Below, in pieces: positions 47,690 through 57,745 of a DNA stretch of 64,000 nt (its first letter is position 1; the number at the start of each line of letters is the position of its first letter). The notes beneath the pieces were generated by a model, which was not told the DNA's origin, did no database searches, and saw only the letters and a program-made list of their open reading frames with translations. Both the position numbers and the translations under genes were made by a program. Origin of the DNA: Megamerina dolium. Its lineage: Eukaryota > Arthropoda > Insecta > Diptera > Megamerinidae. The stretch is from assembly GCA_963854835.1 (NCBI GenBank), contig OY978525.1, positions 6,758,001 through 6,822,000 of the forward strand, written 5' to 3'.

Positions 47690-48330
47690 AGATTAGATTG
47701 ATTAGATTGATTGTAGAGCGGGAACCAGTTACCTTGTCACTGGGGCTAAGATAGACCTATTGTGACACACTCTGAAAATTTACAAGTACTCCTTAAGTCT
47801 AGAGTATTCACTAGGAATTCAAAGACATCTTTAGGAGACTTGTCTGCTATGTCTGATGGTTCTAGGTAATAACTACCTAAGTCATGAAGCCTGTTCCATA
47901 TTTGACCATTACAGTGACAAAGTAAATGTTCAGCTGTTTCTTTGTTTTCGTTACATAACCTACAGAGGTAGTTTTAACTTATCCTCATATTGTGCAGATG
48001 TTTCATAACTCTGTAATGTCCGGTCAAGAATCCCGTCACAATGCGAATACCAGTCCGAGTCAAGCTCAGTACTTCAGCAGTGCTCCTGCGATTTCCTTTC
48101 TAGCCAAGTATTAATTGTATATTTGATGGAGCTCCTATGCTGTCCGCAGAATGTTTCTGGTCCAATAAATTTACTGGCTGTCCCTTTTTTTTTGCAAGCT
48201 CATCTGCCTTTTCGTTTCCTAAATATCTACTACGACCTGACATCCATATCAGATGAACTCTGTTATTAGATGCTAGTCTTTTTAGAAGTGTTAAACAATC
48301 CCAAACTAATTTCGAGGAGCAATTTGAATA
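47690..48330 (-). pseudogene. Non-LTR element C-terminus with RNase H (relic 3)
   Basis: Minus-strand reading: LVWDCLTLLKRLASNNRVHL, then IWMSGRSRYLGNEKADELAK, the end of a retroelement RNase H (relatives have WVPGHSGIEGNEKADELA), and KFIGPETFCG. Beyond lie shifted frames with ICxxTGH-like and CRLCNEN..TAEHLLCHC (the C-terminal zinc-binding motif), ending near 47720. The 3' end carries repeated AATCTAATC words (47690-47716), a short LINE tail. Stops and shifts throughout. RNase H places it in an I/R1/LOA-type lineage, different from relics 1 and 2. Confidence 0.75.
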
Positions 48331-49879
48331 TTAATATCTAGTCTCCGCCTGTATCAGTGACTACTTTACTTAATTGCTATTGTTTGCATAATGGTCTATA
48401 GTATTTATTTTATAATTGTATATAATTATTAGCATATTTGCATAGATACTAGGCTCTATGATTTTCTCCACTTAAATGGCAATATTGGCAAATTAACTAT
48501 AATCACTAAAATAATTATACAAAAATATTGATCTAAGTACATATGTTTGTGTATGTACTTGTATGTCATACAAGTCAGTAGAAGAAAATGAATGCCTCAG
48601 CTGAGAGAAAATCTCCTATCTTGTTGCTTTTTGTTTTTTATTATTTTTTTTTTGTTTCCAATAAAGGTCACATACAAAATTTGGGCCAATATTGCGTTCT
48701 TGTAGTATATAAGTTATGGAATTTAAATTAATATGCTAGTACAATAAATATGCTAATGAATTTCACCATCACACATATTGAAATACATAGCTAATAAGTC
48801 AAAATAGCACCTACATACTTGTATTTGCTTCTCCATTAATGGGAAAACTTTAACGTCAACCAATCCTTATGAATGTATATACTCGTATACTCCTACATAC
48901 GTGTATATGTCATTCAGCATGAATGAATGACACATCAAGACAATAGTTGTTGTGTGCACCTTCAAAAAATGTGAATGTTCAGTGAAAATCGTGCGAGTAC
49001 GTTAGAGATAACTTCTTCTTTTTGTTTTTGGTTTTCTTTTTCTTTATTTATTTGTTGGCATCGGAAAAATTCAATATTTGACGTGACCTCAATGACAGAT
49101 GAAGTTTATGAATTTGATGTTGCTGCAACAATCAGTAGTAGCATCAACATTGCCATCCATGACTACCATTATCATTGTATACATCTACTAGTAGATACAC
49201 AAACACGTACATATTTGTGTTATACACATACAAGTATAACAAAAATATGAATTATATGAGCATATGTTTGTTGCTATGTGTGATAATATATTTTGACCAT
49301 ATCGTCATGATGTTGCCACTACCTGGGTTGTTTATCATCATCATTATTATTATTATTATTATTATTGTATGATTATTGTTTTTGTAATATTTTTTCTTTG
49401 GTACGGAGAATGTACAATATGTACAATATTGTATGTTGTGTGATAATTTCATTATTTTGGTTGTTGTTGTTGGTTTTTTTTTTCACTCTCACATTTTTCA
49501 AAAATATTTCTAAATAGTACGTGTTTGTGGTGAATTTATCAATTGCCATTTGCCATTTGCCATTTGCATTTTGCGGATATATATGTATTAGCAATATACC
49601 TATCCATATAATCGACTTATTTGTACATGATCTATGGATGAGTATGTATATAAATACCATATATATACATAAAGTATATGACATAGATGAACAACAACGG
49701 AAATGAATAATTCTATTAAAATATTTTTAATATTTCTTAATAAGATGGACATCGGATGATTTGAATCATGCAAAATTTAAATGAATATATAATCTTTCAG
49801 AGAATTTTAAATTGAATGGTAATGGTTATCAATTAGGTAAGACCATAATTCCATCCTCATAGACATTTTAGAATTGCTC
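48331..49879. repeat. AT-rich stretch with simple repeats
   Basis: Includes (ATT)n at 49336-49367, a 7-mer repeat TTGCCAT (3.5 copies, 49543-49568) and TATATGTA-rich tracts. No coding region accepted; frames over the ATT run give poly-Ile. Confidence 0.55.
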
Positions 49880-50222
49880 TGTTAACAATTCCGCTATTGT
49901 ACTTTTTACATCAAAAGAGCCAATTTGAGCTCTACGGAGAATGTATCAGAACTTGCAGACAATCTTTCTCAATTTTGTAATAAATCATAAAAAATATGAT
50001 CACTCACATTCATTAATTTGACGAATCGATGGTTACTTTCTCCGAAAAATTGTTAAAAATTACGGTATTGTACTTTTTACGTCAAAAGAGCGAGTTTGAG
50101 CTCTACGGAGTTTGTATCAGCACTGCCAATCAATCTTTCTCAATTTTTTAATAGATCATCGAAAATGCAAGTCTTCTTTCATAAATTTGACGAATCGATG
50201 GTTGATTTCTCCGAAAAGTTGA
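49880..50222. repeat. Direct tandem duplication, 171-bp period, two copies
   Basis: TATTGTACTTTTTAC(A/G)TCAAAAGAGC begins at 49895 and 50066, followed in both by TTTGAGCTCTACGGAG, CAATCTTTCTCAATTTT and TTTGACGAATCGATGGTT. The copies are about 85% alike by eye. Confidence 0.85.
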
Positions 50223-50470
50223 TAAGAGAGCTGAGAATTAAGTCTTAAAGCACCCGGCCATCAGCATATAGTACAAAGCTGTCTGCCAATCGTACTAAAT
50301 ACAGAGCATCAGTCTCTGGTTAATAGCTGATAGTTGAGCTCTCAGAAATAAGCCTTAAGGTCAGCAGTCAGCAGTGTATAGTACACAAGTATCTGTCAGT
50401 CCTATTAAATACAATACAGAGCATCAACCGATAATAGAGCTCAGAATCAAGTCTTAAGGCAGCCAGCTTA
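50223..50470. repeat. Tandem ~107-bp repeat, about 2.3 copies
   Basis: GAGCTGAGAATTAAGTCTTAA, GAGCTCTCAGAAATAAGCC and GAGCTCAGAATCAAGTCTTA start successive units; CAGAGCATCA and AGTAC(A/T)C words recur in each. It resembles promoter/leader repeats of LTR ends in style, but no partner LTR is seen. It ends just before the mariner at 50487. Confidence 0.7.
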
Positions 50471-50486
50471 TCTACAGCAGCTTATA

Positions 50487-51513
50487 CGAGTTACTATTTA
50501 TATTTCGGCAATAGCAAATAATTTTTAAATGAAAACGGCCTTATTGTTTTTCAAAATATTCACCATGATGATCAATGCACTTTGGCATTCGTTCAAACCA
50601 TTTGTCATAGCAGTTTTTCCATTCCTCCTTCACACTTCCAAAACATAGTTTTTGAATGCTTCATCTGCTTCTTTGGCGCTCGTAAATCGTTGACCACGCA
50701 GTTTACCTATGATATTCAAGAACAAGAAGAAGTCATTGGGTGCCAAATCAGGACTGAATGGAGGATGAGTTATCAATTTGATGTTTTAACCGCTCAAAAA
50801 TTCACCTGTTTGACGAGATGTGTGAGAGCTCGCATTGTTATGATGGAGAATGATTCGTCTTTGGCAGTTGGTTTTGCAAATTTATCTGAAGACATCCGAC
50901 AGAAAAATGGTTGTGAAACAGGCAACCATTTGCTTCGATGTGCTGCGGTCCCGAACAATTCTTGTTGGATCGTCGTTTGGGTCGTTTTGGAACATCCACA
51001 CGGTCGTTTCCTATTTTGTTTCCAGTTCATACATATATATCCATAATTCGTCACCTGTCACAATACACGTCTTTTGAAGCACAACGGTCGAACTTTTTAA
51101 GCATTCCCCTACACCAATCGACACGAGCCTTTTTTTTTTTTGAGCTATTGATAAACTATGGGGTATCCAACAAGAACAAATCTTTCTGACAGCTAAGTGT
51201 TCATGCAAAATCGAACAATATGCAAGGATGCCTCTATCTCAGGATATGCCACATGACGATCTTGCATTATCAGTTCATGCACTGCATCGATGTTTTGTGG
51301 CACAACAACCGATTTTGGACGAACTCCACGGAATTTATCGGCGACCGAACTACGACCACGACTGAATTCACAATACCAGCGATATACTGTGGTTTTTGAT
51401 GGTGCTTTATCGCCATACAAACTTTATTATGTCAAACTTTATTATGGTGTTGCCAGATCTTAGCTATTGACATTAGTGTTGCCAGATCCCGAAATGTAAA
51501 TAGTAGGCTGCAC
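50487..51513 (-). mobile_element. mariner element G
   Basis: TACTATTTATATTTCGG near 50492 is the complement of CCGAAATGTAAATAGTA near 51490, one mismatch in 17, forming the inverted repeats; TA is present just outside both (50485, 51514). About 1.03 kb, so internally shortened. Confidence 0.8.
50530..51424 (-). pseudogene. mariner transposase (element G), second catalytic Asp changed to Asn
   Basis: Minus-strand reading begins YGDKAPSKTTVYRWYCEFSRGRSS, then VVVPQNIDAVHELIMQDRHVAYPEIEASL, the DNA-binding half. After a stop it continues through RVDWCRGMLKKFDR and, in shifting frames, an IILHHNNASSHTSRQTGEFL segment, LITHPPFSPDLAPNDFFLF (third Asp kept) and MRGQRF-like LRGQRFTSAKEAD to NECQSALI. 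In relatives the second segment is HHDNAS; here AAC replaces GAC. The N-terminal residues before YGDKAP are lost. This lineage is distinct from elements A-F. Confidence 0.87.
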
Positions 51514-51885
51514 TACGAGTCTTTCTCTCCTATCAAATCCCAAACATTACTTTCTTCGGCATCAATCTTGGCGTCGACATTGTTTTTAAGGTATCACTTG
51601 TCTTCGAGAGCCATTACTTTGGACTACAGAAAAATGTTCATCAAAAATTGTTAGATTTTGTTCCGTTTCTGAAACGGTTTACACATTGAAACTCTATTCT
51701 ACAAATTTTGTGGAAGCCTCGACATTGCACTTCTAAAATTTTAATAAGATTTCATTGAATTTTTCGGTTTAATTTCGACTTATCTGAGATGCAGATTGAG
51801 CAACCTCAGATGTAAGAAATTATCAAAATATCTTCGGCATTATGGAGACCGATCAATAGGAACCTTTGTTTACAGACAGATGTGG
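51514..51885. other. Stretch without a recognised gene
   Basis: Nothing recognised. Somewhat less AT-rich than average, possibly more of the following retroelement relic. Confidence 0.35.
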
Positions 51886-51889
51886 GTGC

Positions 51890-52610
51890 TGATAGAAGAT
51901 GGCCTTATTGTCGCCTATTGTTAACTGTTAAATAGCACTGTATCCAATTTCAAGCTGATTTATGGGTTAGGTGCATTGAAAAGCTGAACATACTAGGCCA
52001 ACTCAATCAGGTGTGGATTCTATGGGTTCCGGGGCATGTATAGATCAATGAAAACGAAATGGCAGATAAACTCCATTTGTAGGGCCCGAACCATTCTATG
52101 GATTAGGATCGGGTAATATCTCCCGTATTATCTGGGAAAAAGAGGATAGACAAAGAAGATTGTACTGGGAAAACATACCGGAGTTATCACACTCCAAACT
52201 AGAGCTGGGACATACAACCTAAAATGCTACGAGGACTGTATGAGTCTAACGAAGAATGACTTTAGAATCATTACGGGATTACTACCCGTGCATTGTAGGA
52301 TGAACTATGACCTAAAGAAACTGGAAATTTTCTCAGATGCTTTTTGCAGGTTCTGCAGGGAAGAGGATGAGACCGCATACTAGATGTGATAGGCATTTCT
52401 TCCGCCCTCATGCACAAGAGAAGGAAACATCTGGGAGATTTCATCATACCCGAGGATGAAACTAGACTCTGTGAAGTAGGTCTTATACTATAATTCATCG
52501 AGAGAATCGGACTAAGAGACAAACTCTAGGCCCACGAAAGGGACACTATAGGTCTTATAGGTCGCAGTTCATCATCCTCCAACGATAATAATAATAGTCG
52601 GTTAGATTTT
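51890..52610 (+). pseudogene. Non-LTR element C-terminus with RNase H (relic 4)
   Basis: In order: WVRCIEKLNILGQLNQVWIL, WVPGHV*INENEMADKL (end of RNase H; a stop replaces one residue), GPEPFYG, SRIIWEKEDRQRRLYWENIP, FRIITGLLPVHCRMNYDLKK and CRFCREEDETAY, the C-terminal zinc-binding motif, then HKRRKHLGDFIIPEDE and a stop near 52528. The 3' end follows with TCTTATAGGTCGCAG and CGATAATAATAATAG (to about 52600), a LINE-type tail. Several shifts and stops. Same lineage type as relic 3; the RT domain is absent. Confidence 0.78.
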
Positions 52611-55136
52611 GTTTGGCAATGAGGAATTGCCAGGTCATCAGGCAGACGAAGATTATTTTGAAAATCTAAGAAAATTGCCCGCAATGACTTTGCAAAAAAG
52701 AAGGACAACTACGAAGCAATACTACTGTGAGTTATTCCACCGAGTTCTTTAGAAATTGAAGAGGGCACAATCCCATTTGGCTGAGAAAAAATTTTTTATC
52801 CAAGGCACAATCTAAGGCTTCTGCATCGGTCTACTATACTATTCGATTCCTAGCATAGTCAATTTTTTTTAAGAAAATTAATCATATTTCTGCATCAACA
52901 CTGCACAGTGTCCGCTTATCGGGAAATATTTAGTAATTGATACATACAAAATATATCAAATGAGGGCTTCTGAAAAAGCTTTGTGAGACAGCTTACCTCA
53001 AATTGACTATTAGAAAGTAGAAGATCATCCACAGATAAGTTTTTGAATGGAATAATTCTATCTGCATTTTAAGAATCAGATATAGTATGAAATTCTTGTG
53101 CCTAAGTTAAAAAATGGCCAGAAAAAGAAGTCACTTTTATCTAAATGTACTTTGGACCAAGTAGCCGGTATTAAATCAATTGGACACTATTTTTTGATGA
53201 TTGATGGTGATTTTGTGGATTTGTGGATTATCTCTTTGAAAATTTTATTATTTGATGTGATTTTGATTTGGTGACCATTGCGTTTTGATAGATTTCCTAT
53301 AATATTTGCATACTTTTTGGCATCATAAGTCCATGAAACATCAACTAAGTTTGCATAAAATTTAATTTATATCATTCGATGTGTATGAAAAATATTCGAA
53401 AACAAACGAAATTATTTCACTTCTGTTCATTTGCTTTGTTCTGTTATTCTTCCTTTAACAAATGAACTCATTATCCTTTGCTTATTGCGCATACCTAAAA
53501 TTATGCTACAAAAACGTACAAGTACTCGTATATTTTGGTGGAAAACAAGACAAGTACAAAAAAAAAAAAAAAAAAACATTTAAAACATAAATTAAACATT
53601 CGTTTGCTGCTCTTGAATGTCACACACACACACACCACACACACACACACACACACACTCTAATACACTTGCTAATGAATTCCCATGACTATTGGCTTGG
53701 TAGACTATATATGATCGGATGTAGATGATGGTATATGGTAGTAGTGTGTAACAGCGTACACACCCTTTCATAGATATGAATGTTGCACAAACTAGTGGCA
53801 GCTGCTGTTGGTTGTATATTTTATGTTGCCAATTGTATTCGCTTACATTTAATGATCTAAAATGAGAAAGAGAAAATTGAGCGGAATACAAAACAAAAAA
53901 GAAAAAAAGCAAAAACCACAAGAAATTATGAGATTTTAATTTAAAATGTATCTTTCAGTTGGTGTGCGGTTGGTTACACCTCCATTCAAATGTACAATAT
54001 AGAAATAATTTCTGTCAATAGCTTAAAATCAGGACAAAATGAACACATTGTGATGGTATTGTGAGAGGAAAATTAGTGTTGAAGAAAATCCAGCTTAAAA
54101 TAATACGAGTCCATGAATATGATGGTTTTTTTTTTGGGTTATTTTTATTATTATTTTTTTTTTTTGCAAATCGCACCTCATTAACAAAGTGACAAAAGAT
54201 TAGTGTCGCTATCTCTATTTGGTAAGGAAAGTAATTTTAGATGCATATTAAAATACAAATCGTATTCACGAGTATAATAAGGATGGGAAAATTAAAAAGA
54301 AGTTAATTAAAAGGGAATTTTAATTTTTTTTTTTTTGCTTTGTGAAATAAAAGAAATTGTAATTTATTTTAATTACTTACTGATAGAAATATCCACAATA
54401 TATGTATGCATTTATTGATTTAATATTATAGATCATTAACATAACAAATCTTCATAGACACATGCATTTAAACAAACATACATAAACCATTTCATTATTA
54501 TTATTATTTCTCATTAATATCATCATCACTTGTAATTACTGTCAAAATAATATCATACAATAAGTTTATTATATCTAAATACGATAAACATCATAACCAT
54601 TATAACATCACCAGCATCATCATCAATTTGTCATATTCATTTCTATCAAATATTAATATGACCATCATTAATGTTATAATGCATATAATCAAATGCTAAT
54701 ATATTGTACTCTGTATTGTATTGTGTAATATGTGTACGTAATTTAATATCCAATCATTGAGAGCTGTCAAAATCTTAACCACATGAGTGTCTTTGAAAGG
54801 CAGGGTTGTTTTTTTTTTTTTTTTTTTGCTGAATAAAGATATGAATGCACTTAGTTGGAAAATTGTGGGTGTTGATAGTAGACTTGTACTTGATTTCATT
54901 TATACAATAATGGGAGCATTTACGTTTTTCAATAGTAACTTAATAATCAGCGAGTGGCTAGAAGAACTTGGACTTCTTAGGACAATACTGTGCTGCTCTG
55001 CCATCTACTTAAAATATTTGCCACAGCTAAGGATGGTCTTCGATTTCACTTAAAAGTGTTCAGTGCCTAAATACTACTTTGGCTGTCATTCAAATTGCAA
55101 AGTTTTATCTAAGAGGCATTAGTTTGCTCGATATAA
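52611..55136. repeat. AT-rich stretch with simple repeats
   Basis: (CA)n at 53621-53659 with one interruption, poly-A at 53557-53577, several long T runs (54128, 54155, 54811). A plus frame at 54832-55053 (NKDMNALSWKIVGVDSRLVL...) has balanced composition but no recognised family. Otherwise nothing. Confidence 0.5.
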
Positions 55137-55657
55137 TAGCCCAGAGAGATGGCAGCGTTAATCCGGCGCACTTAATCCGAATAAAATATTAACCTGACAG
55201 ACGGCAGTATTGCGGATTAACTAAACGGCTGAATGCTGTTTTATTAGGTCAGCTCACTTACATTACTATCACTATCAATTTCCTGTCATCTGTCACTCTC
55301 GATATGAGAAAATCTACAAGAAGTACGTGAACTGAAAGCTATCACAAACTTGTAAATTGACATTCACCGTTCATAATTGACAGCTGGATTTATTTGTTCG
55401 CCAATACTTTTCATGTTGAAAACTGTAAACAATTGTTGAAAGTTTTTCGTCAGCGAACACACCTAATATTTTGTAAAATGGATGGAGAAAAATTCACAAT
55501 AGACAATTTTCAGCAGTGTTGCCATCGTAAATTGCCATAAATCTCTTTTATTTTGAGAATTAACTCATAGAGTTTATGCGGATTAGCTGCAGTTAATGCT
55601 CGAGTTAATTCGAATTAACTCGGTAATCCGGAATTAGGATGCCGTCTGTCTAGGCTA
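55137..55657 (-). mobile_element. MITE, family 1, copy 2 (521 bp)
   Basis: Inverted relative to 21388-21915 and alike over its whole length (shared words GACGGCAGTATTGCGGATTA, TGACAGATGACAGGAAATTG in complement, AACAATTGTTGAAAGTTTTT). Ends TAGCCCAGAGAGATGGCAGC and GCCGTCTGTCTAGGCTA form the decayed inverted repeats, again next to GTTAATCCGG. Non-coding. Confidence 0.87.
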
Positions 55658-55895
55658 TTAGTGGGTGCTAAGATCTCCATTCAACGTTATATTTATCACT
55701 GAGATTAGCTAGCCTATGATTTTGATTATTTTTTTACTAAATATTGAAAGCCAAAGAAATTCATATAACGAATAAAGTTCTGTCAAAAATTTCATCACAA
55801 ATTATTGGGTGTACAAGTAAGTTTTAAAGGATTTTTTCCATTTAATTTGAGGCTTTATTTGAAAAAATTTGCTGAAACGTATTTTATTTAAAATA

Positions 55896-56076
55896 TTTGT
55901 CTTCGCTTCAACGAAGAGGGTATTTAATTCGGCACCCGCTGGAGGACGAAGAAGAAGACGAAGGACAAACCTCCGTTGGAAGGACCAATTGTTGGGTAAC
56001 CTGGCGGTGCATGGAATATGCAATTGGCGCCAGCAAGCGAAGAACAGAAAAGACTGGCGCCGCATTATATGATCGG
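55896..56076 (+). pseudogene. LINE C-terminal fragment (relic 5)
   Basis: The frame RVFNSAPAGGRRRRRRTNLR, then WKDQLLGNLAVHGICNWRQQ and AKNRKDWRRII matches the basic C-terminal segment of RTE-like reverse transcriptases (pattern GRRxRxRxxxRWxDQ...NWRxxAxxRxxWR). The RT core is absent. It differs in sequence from relics 1 and 2, so it marks a third LINE type. Confidence 0.65.
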
Positions 56077-56189
56077 CCTAAATCGATCATCGATTGTTAT
56101 GGCCACATAAGAAGAAGAATTTGCCTTGAATGAATTCCATTCCAATAGAACTTATTATTTTTTTTCAGGGCAGGTATGCTGCATTGATC

Positions 56190-56245
56190 GAAACATAGAT
56201 CTTATAGGTCGCGGTGCTACATCCCCCATTATCAATAATAACGCA
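56190..56245 (+). mobile_element. LINE 3'-end fragment like relic 4
   Basis: GATCTTATAGGTCGCGGTGC and CATCCCCCATTATCAATAATAA parallel the 3' end of relic 4 (GGTCTTATAGGTCGCAGTTC, CATCCTCCAACGATAATAATAA). Only the last 50 bases survive. Confidence 0.6.
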
Positions 56246-57340
56246 TTGCTCAACATGTGGCCGCGCATTGTTATGATGGAAAATCAATGACTCGTGTTTG
56301 GTCGCTCATTCTGAACATTTTTGGTTCAGTTTGATGTCTTGTTGTCAATAGCATTCACCCATTAATGATTTTACCCGGTTTTAGTAGCTCATAATGCACC
56401 ATACTCTTCAGATTCCACCAAATACACAGTATCATCTTCGAACTGTGGATATTCGGCTTTGAAGTCGATTTTGTTGATTGGCCGGTTCTCACAAATGACT
56501 TTTTGCCCTTAGGCTTTTGTGTAATAGATCCATTTTTCGTCGCCAGTAACGATACGATGCCGAAGGGATTCTCTCTGTACCGTTGAAGTAGCATTTCAGA
56601 TATGCAAAATCATCTTACGATGTTTCGCCTCTCGGTTTCAGTTCATATGGAACACAATTTCCCATTTTCTGGATCATAAACATAAAAAAAAATTAATATA
56701 TGGCACTTGTAAGCACCGAAGCTCTCTTTGCCCGAGTTTCTCTTCCAGTACTGTTGTTACTGTTAAATTTTTGCACAGTATTAGAAGGAATCTACATATA
56801 TTAGCCACTTCCGGACGGCAGAACCCTTGTGACATCACCTTTTCTGAGCTTTGGCACAGAGTTCTTTTAGAATCTTTCCCATGGCAAATTGCTACTACCG
56901 GAAGAGTACTCAATTGCTTGCCGAAGGGTGGGTACCATTCGAAAGAAAGACCTTTTCGGTATTAAAGTTTTGCTTCAGCCGGCAATTGAACCCGCGACCT
57001 ACAGATCCGAAGGCCAAGATAGAAATACTGCAAGAATTAACACTGAGAATAGCCACCACATCTGAATCATACCTATTTTCATTAGACGCAATCAAATGGC
57101 TTGTTGAGCCACTCCCAAAAATTCAGCAAGCTCCACTGGAGTTTGACATGAGTTCAATAAAGCCTCCACTTCAGTGTTTTCACGCTCTTTATCACCTTTT
57201 GAACCATCTAAACCACACAGACGATGAAGACAGACGTTTTCATACAGCATACGATGACTTTCCGCTGCACTTACCTTTAGATGAAAACAAAAAAGTAAAG
57301 CTTCCCCCAAATGAGGTTTTGTAGGCACAAAAGTGGACAT
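56245..57340 (-). pseudogene. mariner transposase (element H) split by a SINE
   Basis: The N-terminal half lies right of the SINE: start at the ATG ending 57340, then LFCFHLKVSAAESHRMLYEN, VEALLNSCQTPVELAEFLGV and AQQAI, ending at MIQ. The second half lies left of it: MIQKMGNCVPYELKPRGE, a frame with VTGDEKWIYY (first Asp present in one frame), SKPNIHSSKMILCIWWN, VHYELLKPG and FHHNNARPHVEQ, where the second Asp is changed to Asn. The third segment is lost near 56245, where LINE sequence begins. The SINE separated one gene, with TCTGGATCAT/TCTGAATCAT at the break. Same lineage as element F at 37402. Confidence 0.87.
56681..57050 (-). mobile_element. SINE (copy 9), type I, nested in mariner element H, with insertion in its tRNA head
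   Basis: The minus strand reads TGTGGTGGCTATTCTCAGTG (decayed head with A box), an extra 20 or so bases (57017-57037), then TTGGCCTTCGGATCTGTAGG, GGGTTCAATTGCCGGCTGAAGC and the full body to AAGTGCCATATATTAAT. TCTGGATCAT at about 56669-56678 and TCTGAATCAT at about 57060-57069 are the target duplication. The insertion lies in the 5' side of the anticodon stem. Confidence 0.83.
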
Positions 57341-57430
57341 AGACGGAGCTAAAAAAAAATATGTTCTTTACACTTTGAAAAAATGACACATACGAGTACT
57401 AATGTTATTAGTCTAATGATGGTACCGTGG
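57341..57430. other. Short AT-rich spacer
   Basis: Presumably the terminal part of mariner element H; a clear inverted repeat was not found. Confidence 0.35.
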
Positions 57431-57745
57431 GAGGATGCCGTAGCTCAGTGATTAGTGTGTTTGCCTTGTGATCTGTAGGTCGTGGGTTCAATCCGGTTCC
57501 GGCTGAAGCAATTGGCAATTCATCCGGCAGTAACAATTTGCCATGAAAAAGGTTCTAAAAGAACTCTGTGACAAAGCTCAAAAAAGTGATGTCGCAAGAG
57601 TTCTGCCGTTCGGAACCGGCTAAAATAAGTAGGTCCCTTCTAATACTATCCAAATTCTAACACGCACAACAATAATGGAGGAGAAGCTTGGCCTAAGAAC
57701 CATTCGGGGCTTTAAGTGCCACATATTTATTTTTTTTTTTTTTAT
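57431..57745 (+). mobile_element. SINE (copy 10), near full length, type I
   Basis: GATGCCGTAGCTCAGTGATTAG opens the tRNA-like head, GGTTCAATCC closes it, and GGCTGAAGCAATTGGCAATTC joins the body directly: the ATCGAAAAGATTTTTC block present in other copies is missing. Then TCTGTGACAAAGCTCA, GTTCTGCCGTTCGGAACC and the type I end CCATTCGGGGCTTTAAGTGC, finishing in a T-rich tail. Opposite in orientation to copy 9, 380 bases away. Confidence 0.88.
57441..57494 (+). promoter_or_regulatory. Polymerase III A and B boxes of SINE copy 10
   Basis: A box TAGCTCAGTGATT at 57441-57453 and B box GGTTCAATCC at 57485-57494. Confidence 0.7.

Noticed and set aside
50582..51046. 154-codon plus-strand frame
   Set aside because: It is the antisense of mariner element G.
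56851..57324. 157-codon plus-strand frame with exon-like composition
   Set aside because: It is antisense to SINE copy 9 and to the N-terminal half of a mariner transposase.
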